33,336 nt of DNA from Verrucomicrobiota bacterium (GTDB taxonomy: Bacteria; Verrucomicrobiota; Verrucomicrobiia; Limisphaerales; UBA9464), in the NCBI GenBank assembly GCA_947454705.1, contig CANGKZ010000054.1:1-33336 (forward strand). The letters run 5' to 3'. The position numbers were made by a program, and so were the translations under genes. Of the stretch, positions 25,558 through 33,223 are shown piece after piece. Below the pieces are notes generated by a model. The model had not been told where the DNA came from and searched no databases. It saw only the letters and a list, made by a program, of their open reading frames with translations. The stretch's first letter is position 1. Each line of letters starts with the position of its first letter.

Positions 25558-26264
25558 ATGCAGCGGAATCCATGACGACACAGGAACCCCCACGGCGCGG
25601 CAGCGTCTCGGCAACCCCGTTTTACCGGCGCGTGCGTGTGATCTCTCGCGCCCTGTTCCAATTCTGGTTTCGATGGCGGCGCATCGGCCTCGAGAACGTG
25701 CCTCCGACCGGTCCGGTGATCCTGGCCTCGAATCACGTCTCGTTCATCGATCCGCCGATGGTGGGCAGCGCCGTGGACCGCACGGTGAGTTTTCTCGCGC
25801 GCGACACCCTGTTCTCCATTCCGGTGGTGGGACCGTTCATCCGGAAGCTGAATGCCATCCCCGTCGACCGCGACGGCGGCGGCGGTGCCGGGTTGAAGGC
25901 GGTGCTCGACCGGTTGAAGGCCGACGGGTGCATTGTGCTGTTTCCCGAAGGCACCCGGAGCAAGAACGGGGAACTGCAGCGGGCGAAATCCGGAATCGGG
26001 CTGAGCGTGCTGAAGTCGGAAGCCGTGGTGGTGCCGGTGCGGATGTTCGGGGCGTACGAGGCCTTTGGGCGTCACCGGAAGGTTCCATTTCCGGGGCAGA
26101 TCACCCTGAGCTTTGGTCCGCCGCTCACCTTCGAACGCGAGCGCGCCGAAGCCGCGGTGTGTTCCAAGGCGCGGCTCAAGGAGATCTACCAGGAAGTCGC
26201 CGACCGCGTCATGGACGGCATCGCCCGTCTGGATTCCGCCGAACCTGTGAACCGGTTTCCGTAA
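25554..26264 (+). CDS. plsC: 1-acyl-sn-glycerol-3-phosphate acyltransferase
   Basis: A 236-residue PlsC-family enzyme that converts lysophosphatidate to phosphatidate at the inner membrane. Motif I is NHVSFID with His61 and Asp66, the canonical HX4D. Motif II is about KLNAIPVDR (98-106). Motif III is FPEGTRS at 130-136, and motif IV is VVVPV (about 160-165). Size and motifs are typical. The start at 25554 overlaps the MBL stop; Met7 (25572) is an alternative. It differs from the PlsC-like protein at 1262, which has Glu for the motif I Asp, so this is the better candidate for the housekeeping enzyme. Downstream lies repeat-rich DNA. Confidence 0.9.
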   Translation: MNAAESMTTQEPPRRGSVSATPFYRRVRVISRALFQFWFRWRRIGLENVPPTGPVILASNHVSFIDPPMVGSAVDRTVSFLARDTLFSIPVVGPFIRKLNAIPVDRDGGGGAGLKAVLDRLKADGCIVLFPEGTRSKNGELQRAKSGIGLSVLKSEAVVVPVRMFGAYEAFGRHRKVPFPGQITLSFGPPLTFERERAEAAVCSKARLKEIYQEVADRVMDGIARLDSAEPVNRFP

Positions 26265-26346
26265 TTTCAAAACCGCGGAGGCGCGGAGGAGAGAATTCGG
26301 AGATCGAAGATCGATCGGACGAGGCGGCTGGGGCGGGTAGAGCGGG

Positions 26347-26415
26347 GCGATCGAAGTAAAACATGGTATCCACAACCGTACTCGCCCATTCCTTCTGTGT
26401 TTCGAGAGTTGAACC
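26347..26415 (-). pseudogene. Relic of a sixth array paralog
   Basis: On the minus strand, 23 codons read GSTLETQKEWASTVVDTMFY followed by FDR. This aligns with GSTLESQKRWGSTVVDAMFY-LDR in the paralog at 30536-31450 and with the same region of the other four. Nothing like the rest of the gene remains on either side: upstream (higher coordinates) the sequence passes straight into the arm of the palindromic element, and downstream into unrelated sequence. It is therefore a fragment of a lost array member. Confidence 0.8.
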
Positions 26416-26610
26416 TAAATTCGGCAGTTGAGAGGGAAAACAACCGCAGATAAACGCAAATGGACGCAGATTCAATTGCGCGGAACGGAGGCCATTGAGA
26501 CTCACCTAGCGGGTGAATGAATTGGAAGTGCCTCAAGCAGTTTATCTCCCTCTCCATCTGCGGTCATCTGCGTCTATCTGCGGTTCGAACTGCCGGATTC
26601 AGATTGAACC
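26409..26610. repeat. Palindromic element, copy 2
   Basis: About 200 bp with inverted ends (left AACCTAAATTCGGCAGTTGA with AACCGCAGATAAACG; right CGTCTATCTGCGGTTCGAAC then a GGTTCAAT-type end on the other strand). The centre contains ACTCACC-TAGC-GGGTGAATGAATTGGAAG. The copy at 33009-33203 matches it in the opposite orientation through the centre as well as the arms. One end touches the gene relic at 26347-26415. Confidence 0.88.
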
Positions 26611-26646
26611 CCGTTAAGGTTCCAATTCTGGGAATCGGAAGTCGAT

Positions 26647-27618
26647 CTAGGGTTTCCGTTGGAGCAGCGAATCGTACCAACCGGACCATTTTTTTCCGGA
26701 CTCGGTTTCCATCCACGCGGCGTATTCCTTGAGCAGGTCTTCGGCCTCCGTCAGAAGCACCGTTCGCTTTCGCTGTTTGGCGCGGTCGAGGTTGAAGTGC
26801 GTGTCTACGACGGCACCGGACCATTCCCTCTGTTCTTCGATGGGGAGATTTTGGATTCGCTGGATGACGGCGGCGACCGCCGCATCGTTTCCCCCGATTC
26901 CGAGGGCCTTCAGGCACTCCCGTGCGAGCCACGCGTTCATCTGGTATTCCGGATTCGGGCTTTCCGGATTGACGCTCCATGTTCGATGAATCGCCCAATA
27001 ATCCTCGGAAACGGCGTTCTCCAGAAACTCTTTGGCGAAGGCAGATCGGCTGGAAATGCAACCCATTGCCACAATCGCACGAACCATGGCCAGGTAGTCG
27101 TCCTTCTTGAATTCAGTTCCCGCAAACTCGTCGGTCATCATCCGAATCAACCGGGAAGCCGCAGCGTCTCCGCCGAGATTTCCAAGAAGCGAAAGGTGGG
27201 CAAAACGGTTGCTCGGACTGGAATGCTCAGAAAAGGACCGCAGTACGACTTCCTCCGAGACCAAGCCGATACTGGAGTCTTCCAGCTGATGCGGGATCTT
27301 CCAACTGTTGGAAAGAGCATCGGTGACTCTGGGCGGCAGTGCCGCAAACGAAATCCTCTCCTGTGTGATCGCTGTTTCACTGGGTGGGTAACGATTCGAA
27401 ATGGGGGATTGGAGCGTGCCGTTTTCGGTGAAGTGTCTCGAATCGTTGGTGGCAACGGGCAATCGCCCACTGGTTGAGGAGGATCGAAGAAGTCCAAAAT
27501 AGAACCCGGACGCAGCGAGAAGGATTGCCGCGAGAAGCCTTGGCTGGAGGAACCGGACGAACCCGCCGACGAAGGTTCGTTGGATGCGGCTCAAACAATC
27601 GTGGAAAGCGGCCTTCAT
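26647..27618 (-). CDS. Array paralog 5: membrane-anchored helical protein
   Basis: A 323-residue protein of unknown function, last in the array. The start chosen is the ATG at 27618 (MKAAFHDCLSRIQ), 26 bp after the preceding paralog; the frame open to 27834 overlaps that gene and is rejected. A single hydrophobic anchor follows (about 22-42, LQPRLLAAILLAASGFYFGLL). The rest is predicted mostly helical and HEAT-like. It carries the family motifs LSNSWKIPHQLEDSS, SPSNRFAHLSLLGNLGGDAA, ISSRSAFAKEFLENAVSEDYW, WSGAVVDTHFNLDRAKQ and the C-terminal SGKKWSGWYDS. It is the most divergent copy, in both the N-terminal linker and the helical core. I recognise no named family. Confidence 0.75.
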   Translation of the reverse strand: MKAAFHDCLSRIQRTFVGGFVRFLQPRLLAAILLAASGFYFGLLRSSSTSGRLPVATNDSRHFTENGTLQSPISNRYPPSETAITQERISFAALPPRVTDALSNSWKIPHQLEDSSIGLVSEEVVLRSFSEHSSPSNRFAHLSLLGNLGGDAAASRLIRMMTDEFAGTEFKKDDYLAMVRAIVAMGCISSRSAFAKEFLENAVSEDYWAIHRTWSVNPESPNPEYQMNAWLARECLKALGIGGNDAAVAAVIQRIQNLPIEEQREWSGAVVDTHFNLDRAKQRKRTVLLTEAEDLLKEYAAWMETESGKKWSGWYDSLLQRKP

Positions 27619-27644
27619 CAGATGAACACGTGGGAGACGTTGGT

Positions 27645-28559
27645 TTACGGCTTGGGAATGGGTTCCCCGCTGGGTGTGGAAGGATTCCAGTTCGCCCAGC
27701 GCTTGCCGTGGTCGGTTTTCGTCCACCGGATGAAGTCCGTAACGACGTCTTCGCCGGACTCTGGGAGATGGGGGCCATTTCGGGTCTTCGATCGATCCAA
27801 ATAGAACATCGCGTCCACGATTGAATCGGCCCATTTCTGTTGCTCGCCGATTGGCAGATTCAAGATCCGCTGGACGATTTCATGAGTCTCTTCGTGCCCG
27901 CCGGACCCAATGGCTTTTAGACACGTGCGGGCAAGCCAGAGGTCCGTGTAAGTTTCTGATTCCGGGTTCTGCAAATTGACGTACCAGGACCGGTTTTGAG
28001 ACCAAAACGATTCCGATGCCGCGGTTAGCAGGAAGTTTTTGGCAATCGGTGAACGGATTGAAATGGCCCCGAGCGCGAATGCGGTGTTCACCATTGCAAC
28101 CCGGTCCGCTTCCGCCAGGACCTGTCCCGTGAATTCGTCCGTGGTCATCGAAATCAATCGCTTCGCGGATTGGTCGCCACCGATCGCGGCCAGGATTGAA
28201 ACGATTGCGGTGCAATTACTCGGGCTCGTTTGTTTTTCGAGCTGCGCGAGGATGGTTGCCTCGCTCACTTCATTGAGATCTGCCTCGGTTAGCCCGACCG
28301 GAATGTGCCAGCGATTGAAGAGCGCTTTGGCTGCTGGGCTAGGGATCTGATTGGCCAAAAGACGCGTCTCAGCGGGATCTCCTGGGGAGCCCATTGGGGT
28401 GCCGGGAATTTCGGATGCTCTTCCGTGCGTCGGGGCCGTCCGGCTGGATGCTGCTACTTTGGCTGCGCTTGCTACCGACTCATTCCATCGGAATCGAACT
28501 CCAAGCAACACGCCAAGAATTGCCAACGGGGCTACGAGGATGATTCCAAGGCGCTTCAT
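27645..28559 (-). CDS. Array paralog 4: membrane-anchored helical protein
   Basis: A 304-residue unknown protein, clearly a paralog of its neighbours. The N-terminal anchor is at about 4-22 (LGIILVAPLAILGVLLGVR), followed by a Ser/Ala/Thr-rich linker (to about 75) and the helical domain. Family motifs visible are LFNRWHIPVGLTEADLNEV, SPSNCTAIVSILAAIGGDQS, MTTDEFTGQVL, ALGAISIRSPIAKNFLLTAA, CLKAIGSGGHEE, WADSIVDAMFYLDRSKT, LPESGEDVVTDF and HGKRWANWNPS. The motif SNRxAHL is changed to SNCTAIV here. Gaps of 27 and 26 bp separate it from paralogs 3 and 5, on the same strand, so one transcript is likely. Confidence 0.78.
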   Translation of the reverse strand: MKRLGIILVAPLAILGVLLGVRFRWNESVASAAKVAASSRTAPTHGRASEIPGTPMGSPGDPAETRLLANQIPSPAAKALFNRWHIPVGLTEADLNEVSEATILAQLEKQTSPSNCTAIVSILAAIGGDQSAKRLISMTTDEFTGQVLAEADRVAMVNTAFALGAISIRSPIAKNFLLTAASESFWSQNRSWYVNLQNPESETYTDLWLARTCLKAIGSGGHEETHEIVQRILNLPIGEQQKWADSIVDAMFYLDRSKTRNGPHLPESGEDVVTDFIRWTKTDHGKRWANWNPSTPSGEPIPKP

Positions 28560-28586
28560 GGACCGTTCAATCCAAGGGGGGGGAAA

Positions 28587-29501
28587 CTACTTTGCAGGCG
28601 GCGTCTGAGCCTCGCGGATGGATTGGCTCCATTTCTTCCACGGCTTCGCACGTTCCGTTTCTCCCCACTTAAAAAACTCGGCTACCAGTGCTTCTCCGTC
28701 TTCCGGCAGACGTGGGCCGGGTTTGAGTTTGGCGCGATCCAAGAAGAACATCGTGTCCACCACCGCGCTGGACCATTTCGCCTGAACCTCAAACGAGGAT
28801 TCCCGGAACTGCTCCGCGAGTTTGAGGGCTTCGTCATGTCCGCCAACTCCAAGCGACTTGAGGCACTCTGTCGCGAGCCAAAAGTTCATGGCGTCGTCTG
28901 ATTGCGGGCTTTGAGGTGCCAGCAACCACCCGCGATTCTGGGTCCAAAACTCCTCGTTTATGGCGCGTTCTAGGAATTCTTTGGCGAGTGCTGAGCGCGC
29001 GGAAATGCAGCCGAGGCAGTAAACCGCATCGATCATGGCGTAGTAGTCCCGGACGGATAGGACCCCACCGATGAACTCGTCCGTCAGCATGTGGATCAAC
29101 GCGGCGGCCGATTGATCCCCTCCGATTTTATCGAGGATCGAAAGGTGCGCCACGCGATTGCTCGGGCTGGTTTGGATGGCCAATGAGCTGAGGATTGCCC
29201 CTTCGGTGACCGAGTGAACGTCGGCCTCGGTAATCCCGAACGGAATCCTCCAACTGTTTGAGAGAGCGTTGGAAATCGCGGGCGGCAGTTCGGAGGCTGC
29301 TATCTTTTCTGACGCAACGAGAGCCGTTGCGCCAGTGAGTGCATTCGAGAAGATCGGCCGAGGAACCGCCTTGCCGGGCTGCGACACCACGGCATGTGGC
29401 GTGGATGCGATCGATCCGGGGAGTCGATAAAGCGAGCGGAGAATCATCAAGATGCCGGCGGCTGCGAACACGCTCAGAGCGATAACTCGAAGTGCTTTCA
29501 T
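28587..29501 (-). CDS. Array paralog 3: membrane-anchored helical protein
   Basis: A 304-residue unknown protein. The N-terminal anchor is at about 3-24 (ALRVIALSVFAAAGILMILR), with a linker to about 70. The helical region contains LSNSWRIPFGITEADVHSV, SPSNRVAHLSILDKIGGDQS, LTDEFIGGVL, CLGCISARSALAKEFLERAI, CLKSLGVGGHDEAL, WSSAVVDTMFFLDRAKL, LPEDGEALVAEFFKW and RAKPWKKWSQS. A 107-bp stretch of this gene (29152-29258) is identical to 30116-30222 in paralog 2 although the rest differs substantially, so a recent conversion or copy event joins them. The alternating hydrophobic/charged helix pairs around GGDQ and GCIS fit HEAT-like repeats, which is inference from pattern only. Confidence 0.78.
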   Translation of the reverse strand: MKALRVIALSVFAAAGILMILRSLYRLPGSIASTPHAVVSQPGKAVPRPIFSNALTGATALVASEKIAASELPPAISNALSNSWRIPFGITEADVHSVTEGAILSSLAIQTSPSNRVAHLSILDKIGGDQSAAALIHMLTDEFIGGVLSVRDYYAMIDAVYCLGCISARSALAKEFLERAINEEFWTQNRGWLLAPQSPQSDDAMNFWLATECLKSLGVGGHDEALKLAEQFRESSFEVQAKWSSAVVDTMFFLDRAKLKPGPRLPEDGEALVAEFFKWGETERAKPWKKWSQSIREAQTPPAK

Positions 29502-29550
29502 CGAATGTTGAGGAGGTTTTTCAACTCACGCTGAACTATTTACGCGAGTG

Positions 29551-30468
29551 CTATTTGCGTGGTGGAATCTCTGCTTCATGGCTTGAACGGCTCCAGCTTC
29601 GCCAGTACTTCCCTTTCTCTGTCGTGGCCCATCGCATGAACTCGTTGGCTACGTCCTCACCTTGTTCCGGCAGGACAGGCCCCTTTTGGATTTTGGCACG
29701 GTCGAAATAAAACATGGCATCGACGACTGTGCTCGCCCATCGAGCTTTCTCCTCTGCGGTGGAGAGTCGTATTTGCTCGGCAAGCAGAACCGCTGACTCT
29801 TGTCCCCCCACTCCCAGAGCAATCAACGATTCTTGGGCGAGCTGAACGTTGAGCTGATCATCCTGAAAACGGACCGAGTTGTTTGAGCGCCAAGATCGAC
29901 GTTGCGACCAGTAGGACTCGGATGTGGCATTCTCGAGAAATTCTCTTGCGACCTCAGAGCGAGGCGAAATGCATCCCAGTGCGAAAATGGCGTTCTGGAT
30001 AGCTGCGCAATCGTTGTCGTCTAAAGTCTGCCCTGCAAATTCCTCCAGCAACATCTTCACGAGTCGCGATGCGGTTTGATCTCCGCCAATCGCACCAAGA
30101 ATCGAGAGATGGGCAACGCGATTGCTCGGGCTGGTTTGGATGGCCAATGAGCTGAGGATTGCCCCTTCGGTGACCGAGTGAACGTCGGCCTCGGTAATCC
30201 CGAACGGAATCCTCCAACTGTTGGAAAATGCCGAAGCAATCGGAGCTGGAAACGGAACAATCCCCGGCGCTTGGTGGCTGTTAGTCTTCGAAAAAGGAAT
30301 CTCAACCCGGTGATCGGAACCCGCTGGCATCGCCGTCTTGGGTGCCAAATAGGGTTGAGCGAAACGCGCGTCGACCCGATTTTCGGGCTCGTGCATGAAC
30401 AAGAGTCCGCACAATAATGCGAAGAGCGTGGCGATCGACCATACTCCGATGGATCGAAACCTTTTCAC
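29551..30468 (-). CDS. Array paralog 2: membrane-anchored helical protein
   Basis: A 305-residue unknown protein. The N-terminal anchor is at about 5-26 (RSIGVWSIATLFALLCGLLF), then a linker to about 75 and the helical domain. Its motifs are FSNSWRIPFGITEADVHSV, SPSNRVAHLSILGAIGGDQT, LLEEFAGQTL, ALGCISPRSEVAREFLENAT, SYWSQRRSW, WASTVVDAMFYFDRAKI, LPEQGEDVANEFMRW and KGKYWRSWSRS. The segment from SNSWRIP to SNRVAHLSIL is encoded by DNA identical to paralog 3 across 107 bp (30116-30222). It is 67 bp downstream of paralog 1 and 49 bp upstream of paralog 3. Confidence 0.78.
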   Translation of the reverse strand: MKRFRSIGVWSIATLFALLCGLLFMHEPENRVDARFAQPYLAPKTAMPAGSDHRVEIPFSKTNSHQAPGIVPFPAPIASAFSNSWRIPFGITEADVHSVTEGAILSSLAIQTSPSNRVAHLSILGAIGGDQTASRLVKMLLEEFAGQTLDDNDCAAIQNAIFALGCISPRSEVAREFLENATSESYWSQRRSWRSNNSVRFQDDQLNVQLAQESLIALGVGGQESAVLLAEQIRLSTAEEKARWASTVVDAMFYFDRAKIQKGPVLPEQGEDVANEFMRWATTEKGKYWRSWSRSSHEAEIPPRK

Positions 30469-30535
30469 AGGTGAACTGAGTCGAGAGGGGAAAGAGATTG
30501 GACTGTGAGGATTGAGGATTGGAGGTGCGCATCAT

Positions 30536-31450
30536 TCATTTTTCGGGACGATCCTCTCCTTCCAGCAGGGACTGATTCCACGCAGTCCAATATCGTCCCC
30601 GGTCCGACTCGGCCCAGTTGACGAAGTCGCGCATGAAATCCTCCCCCAGCTCCGGCAGAATCTTTCGCTTCTGATTCCGCGCGCGGTCGAGATAGAACAT
30701 GGCGTCAACCACCGTGCTTCCCCAACGCTTTTGGGATTCGAGAGTCGAACCCCGGAGGAGTTCTGCAAACTGGAGCGATTCCTCGTGCCCACCAGCGCCG
30801 AGGGCAACAAGGCATTCTTGCGCGAGCTTCAGGTTCAACTCAGCGTCCAACAACTCCGGTTGTCTTTCAACCTGCCATGCGCGGGTTTGAGCCCAGAAAT
30901 CCTCGTGAACGGACCGCTCTAAGAATTCCTTTGCCTGCGCCGAGCGGGCTGAAATGTAGCCAAGCGAGAGGATCGCGCTGCGCATCGCAAACAAATCGTC
31001 ATCTGTGAGTTTCTGACCTGAGAACTCATCTGACAGCATGCTGATAATCCGTTGGACGGAGAGGTCGCTCCCAATCGCATTGAGGATTACAAGGTGGGAG
31101 AGTCGATTCGTTGGTTTCGCTTGAGCGTTGAAGTGACGAAGGATCGCTTGTTCATCGACGGACTCCAGATCCTGCAGTGTGATTCCCACCGGTATCCGCC
31201 AACTCTTGGAAAGAGCCCCGACGATTGCGGCCGAGAAATGATTTGTTTCGGATTCAACGATTCGGGTCTCTTTTGGGCTTGGCTCCGAGGGGTATGCCTC
31301 GCGGTGAACCTTGGCCAAGCTTGTCTGCTGGTCCGCGGCAACACGATCATTGCCGAACCCGAATTGATGGTGCCTCCGCGAAATCATCATCGTGACCACG
31401 AGGACGACGGAAATTGATCCGAGGATGGCTACTTCCCTTTTTGTTTTCAT
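30536..31450 (-). CDS. Array paralog 1: membrane-anchored helical protein
   Basis: A 304-residue unknown protein, the first array member after the protease gene, with only 13 bp between the protease stop and this ATG. The N-terminal anchor is at about 6-24 (EVAILGSISVVLVVTMMIS), followed by basic RRHH. Motifs are LSKSWRIPVGITLQDLESV, KPTNRLSHLVILNAIGSDLS, LSDEFSGQKL, SLGYISARSAQAKEFLERSV, DFWAQTRAWQ, CLVALGAGGHEE, WGSTVVDAMFYLDRARN, LPELGEDFMRDFVNW and RGRYWTAWNQS. By the positive-inside rule the short N-terminus with Lys/Arg is cytoplasmic, which would place the helical domain in the periplasm, but the basic residues after the segment weaken this. Confidence 0.78.
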   Translation of the reverse strand: MKTKREVAILGSISVVLVVTMMISRRHHQFGFGNDRVAADQQTSLAKVHREAYPSEPSPKETRIVESETNHFSAAIVGALSKSWRIPVGITLQDLESVDEQAILRHFNAQAKPTNRLSHLVILNAIGSDLSVQRIISMLSDEFSGQKLTDDDLFAMRSAILSLGYISARSAQAKEFLERSVHEDFWAQTRAWQVERQPELLDAELNLKLAQECLVALGAGGHEESLQFAELLRGSTLESQKRWGSTVVDAMFYLDRARNQKRKILPELGEDFMRDFVNWAESDRGRYWTAWNQSLLEGEDRPEK

Positions 31451-31463
31451 TCGCTTTCAAAAT

Positions 31464-32732
31464 TCAACGACCGAGGGCGCTGCGTTCAGATCGGTTTATT
31501 TCCATTCCGGTGGAATTCCATGGAGACAAGAGGGCGGCATCGACGTCACCGGAAGTTCGATGATCAAGACCTCGATTGTGACCCAGTTCGTGGAGCCACG
31601 CTTTTGGACCGGGGTTTCCGCAAAGCACCATGTTTAGCCCAGGTTTTGCAAAGCCGAGGAGTTCGATTTGAGGGGTTTTGATGCTTTTTACCTGCTTTAC
31701 CTGTGAAAATGGAGCATCTGCGAGCGCATAGAGTGCTCCGGCTCGGTCGATGGATAGGTATTCTTGAGTATCAAACGGCGGTGGAAAACGCACTTGTTGT
31801 GCGTTGTAGGTGAAGAGTTCGCCGGCGACGGGGACGCTGTCGTCGCGGGTGTATTTGTCGATGTTGGGGTCGTCGTCGCGGATGCAGGAATCGTAGTCGG
31901 TGAACATGTCGGCGTGGCCGATGTGGCCCGGATCGGCCCCGAGCAGCGGGTGGTACGAACGGGTTCGGTGATGGTCCATCCCGGGTACCGCCTGGATCGT
32001 GAAGGAATAGTACTCGTAGCTCGCCGGCAGCGTCGGGGTGATGTCCACGTAGTTTCCGGGGGAGGTGGCTCCGAAGAGGAAAATCGTGTCGCCGTTGCAG
32101 TTCATCGGTCGCCCTTGAATCCGGATCTGCTCCGGCGGAACCGCTCCTCCGTACACGTATTCCCCCAGCGCGTAGTTCCACCGGTAAAACGTGGCCGTGG
32201 CCGAGATCTTCACGGATCGCATCCCGCCGTAGGGGTTCACATGCTGCAGCAGCACTTTGCAGGAGGTGGCGTAGCTGTGGCTCCACTTCTCGGTGCCCAC
32301 GTACCAACTGTGAGTTGTGCCGTCGGACCGCTCCAAAGTCGGGCCCAGGTAGGGCATCGTTCCGGGCGTTTGGCCGGTGGTGTCGATTCCGTTCAACATT
32401 CCGGTTCGACGGCTCCCCGTGGGGTTCGACCACCACCATTCGTCGGAGTAGTTGGAGTAGCCGTAGCGGTCGTTGTACCAGCCTTCCATCTGGTGGGTGA
32501 CGGTGAACTTCCCGGATCGGGGCCCGTTGGGCTCGGGGCAAACGTCGGGACTCGACAGGAACAACGAGACCAAATATGGCGGCGCCTTGCGCGTGGGTTC
32601 GCTGATGGTGAGCACATGGCTGTACTCGAATTTCGAGATCCAGACGGTCGTGCTTCGCTGGCAGTACGCGCGGAACGTGGTGAGGTGGAGAAGCACGAGC
32701 GGGAGCAACAGGACGGGCACGGGGAGTTTCAT
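31464..32732 (-). CDS. Secreted metzincin-like zinc metalloprotease
   Basis: A 422-residue exported protein. The N-terminal signal peptide is at about 1-24 (PVPVLLLPLVLLHLTTFRAY; the Cys after it could be a lipid anchor, though TFRAYC is not a standard lipobox). A long beta-rich region follows with many Tyr, Trp, Gly and Asp, including the DEWWWSNP and RDDDPNIDKY segments. Near the C-terminus WLHELGHNRGLDH gives the full metzincin motif HExxHxxGxxH with His381, Glu382, His385, Gly388 and His391. After it comes DVDAALLSPWNSTGMEINRSE, where a Met-turn would be expected; Leu occupies the usual Met position in LLSP, and the only near Met is 410. It is first in the run of six minus-strand genes. 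The family is not one that I can name; zinc binding is well supported, the substrate is not. Confidence 0.82.
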   Translation of the reverse strand: MKLPVPVLLLPLVLLHLTTFRAYCQRSTTVWISKFEYSHVLTISEPTRKAPPYLVSLFLSSPDVCPEPNGPRSGKFTVTHQMEGWYNDRYGYSNYSDEWWWSNPTGSRRTGMLNGIDTTGQTPGTMPYLGPTLERSDGTTHSWYVGTEKWSHSYATSCKVLLQHVNPYGGMRSVKISATATFYRWNYALGEYVYGGAVPPEQIRIQGRPMNCNGDTIFLFGATSPGNYVDITPTLPASYEYYSFTIQAVPGMDHHRTRSYHPLLGADPGHIGHADMFTDYDSCIRDDDPNIDKYTRDDSVPVAGELFTYNAQQVRFPPPFDTQEYLSIDRAGALYALADAPFSQVKQVKSIKTPQIELLGFAKPGLNMVLCGNPGPKAWLHELGHNRGLDHRTSGDVDAALLSPWNSTGMEINRSERSALGR

Positions 32733-32815
32733 GGCCGTGATGGGGAATTCGGCGGTGTGGAACGAACTTCAACGACCGGCAGGGCGGTGGAGGACCGCTT
32801 TTCCGGAATCAGGGA

Positions 32816-32846
32816 AGTATGGATTCCATCCTGCGAATTCGGTCAA
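32816..32846 (-). promoter_or_regulatory. Possible promoter of the protease/array genes
   Basis: On the minus strand, TTGACC (32841-32846) and CATACT (32816-32821) resemble -35 and -10 elements, but the 19-base spacing is longer than ideal. It lies about 85 bp upstream of the protease ATG at 32732. This is a single weak match in an otherwise featureless region. Confidence 0.3.
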
Positions 32847-32893
32847 CCCTGTGCGGCTAAAGCACATGTACTAAGTTTGGAACGAGCGTGTGG

Positions 32894-32932
32894 TTTTGGA
32901 GTGCGGTGGCAGAGCGCAGCGCCGACACCGCT
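32894..32932 (-). repeat. Dispersed repeat, second-half type (inverted copy)
   Basis: A 39-bp stretch (begins TTTTGGAGTGCGGTGGCAGA) is the reverse complement of the end of the repeats at 181-281 and 473-573, with one mismatch (GCCGAC for GTCGAC). It breaks off where the TTTCGAAA core would begin. Confidence 0.85.
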
Positions 32933-33008
32933 GTGGAGCCCGGACGTGATGGAAAACCGACCGTTGATTTTGCGCGCCGGCCCGGGAAGGAAGCGTGGTG
33001 GACTCTTT

Positions 33009-33203
33009 AGCCTAAAAGCGGCAGTTCGAACCGCAGATGGACGCAGATAAACGCAGATGGAGAGGGAGATACATCGCTTGATGCGCTTCCAATTCATTCT
33101 CCTGCCGGGTGAATCTCAATGGCCTCAGTTCCGCGCATTTGAATCTGCGTCCATCTGCGTTCATCTGCGGTTGGTTTCCGTCTCAACTGCCGTTTCCAGG
33201 TTT
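33009..33203. repeat. Palindromic element, copy 3
   Basis: About 195 bp with opposed arms: left AGCCTAAAAGCGGCAGTTCG and AACCGCAGATGGACGCAG; right CTGCGTTCATCTGCGGTTGG then AACTGCCGTTTCCAGGTTTA. The centre (TTCCAATTCATTCTCCTGCC then GGGTGAATCTCAATGGCCTC) matches the centre of copy 2 in reverse orientation. Same element family as 19629-19822. Confidence 0.88.
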
Positions 33204-33223
33204 AGACGTCGTTGAGGTCCGAC

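Larger units (their letters stand above)
26265..26646. other. Gene-free spacer with relic and palindromic element
   Basis: This gap of 382 bp separates plsC from the convergent paralog array. It contains an AACCGCGGAGGCGCGGAGGA motif (about 26270-26289) like those near 145 and 4737, the 23-codon relic of an array gene (26347-26415), and a palindromic element (26409-26610). I see no other gene. Confidence 0.75.

Noticed and set aside
24703-25614. Upstream extension of recN to 25614
   Set aside because: It is antisense to the MBL-fold gene. The GTG at 24702 gives the standard RecN start, with the Walker A motif at residue 29.
27619-27834. N-terminal extension of array paralog 5
   Set aside because: It overlaps the end of paralog 4 in a different frame. 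The ATG at 27618 gives an anchor segment and spacing like those of the other copies.
31764-33050. Plus-strand frame of 428 codons opposite the protease gene
   Set aside because: It is Val/Gly/Arg-rich antisense of a gene with a clear signal peptide and zinc motif, and it runs on into repeats.
5163-33203. CRISPR array or phage attachment sites suggested by the many repeats
   Set aside because: The repeats lack regular spacing with unique spacers, there are no cas, integrase or tRNA genes, and the units are palindromic or heptameric.
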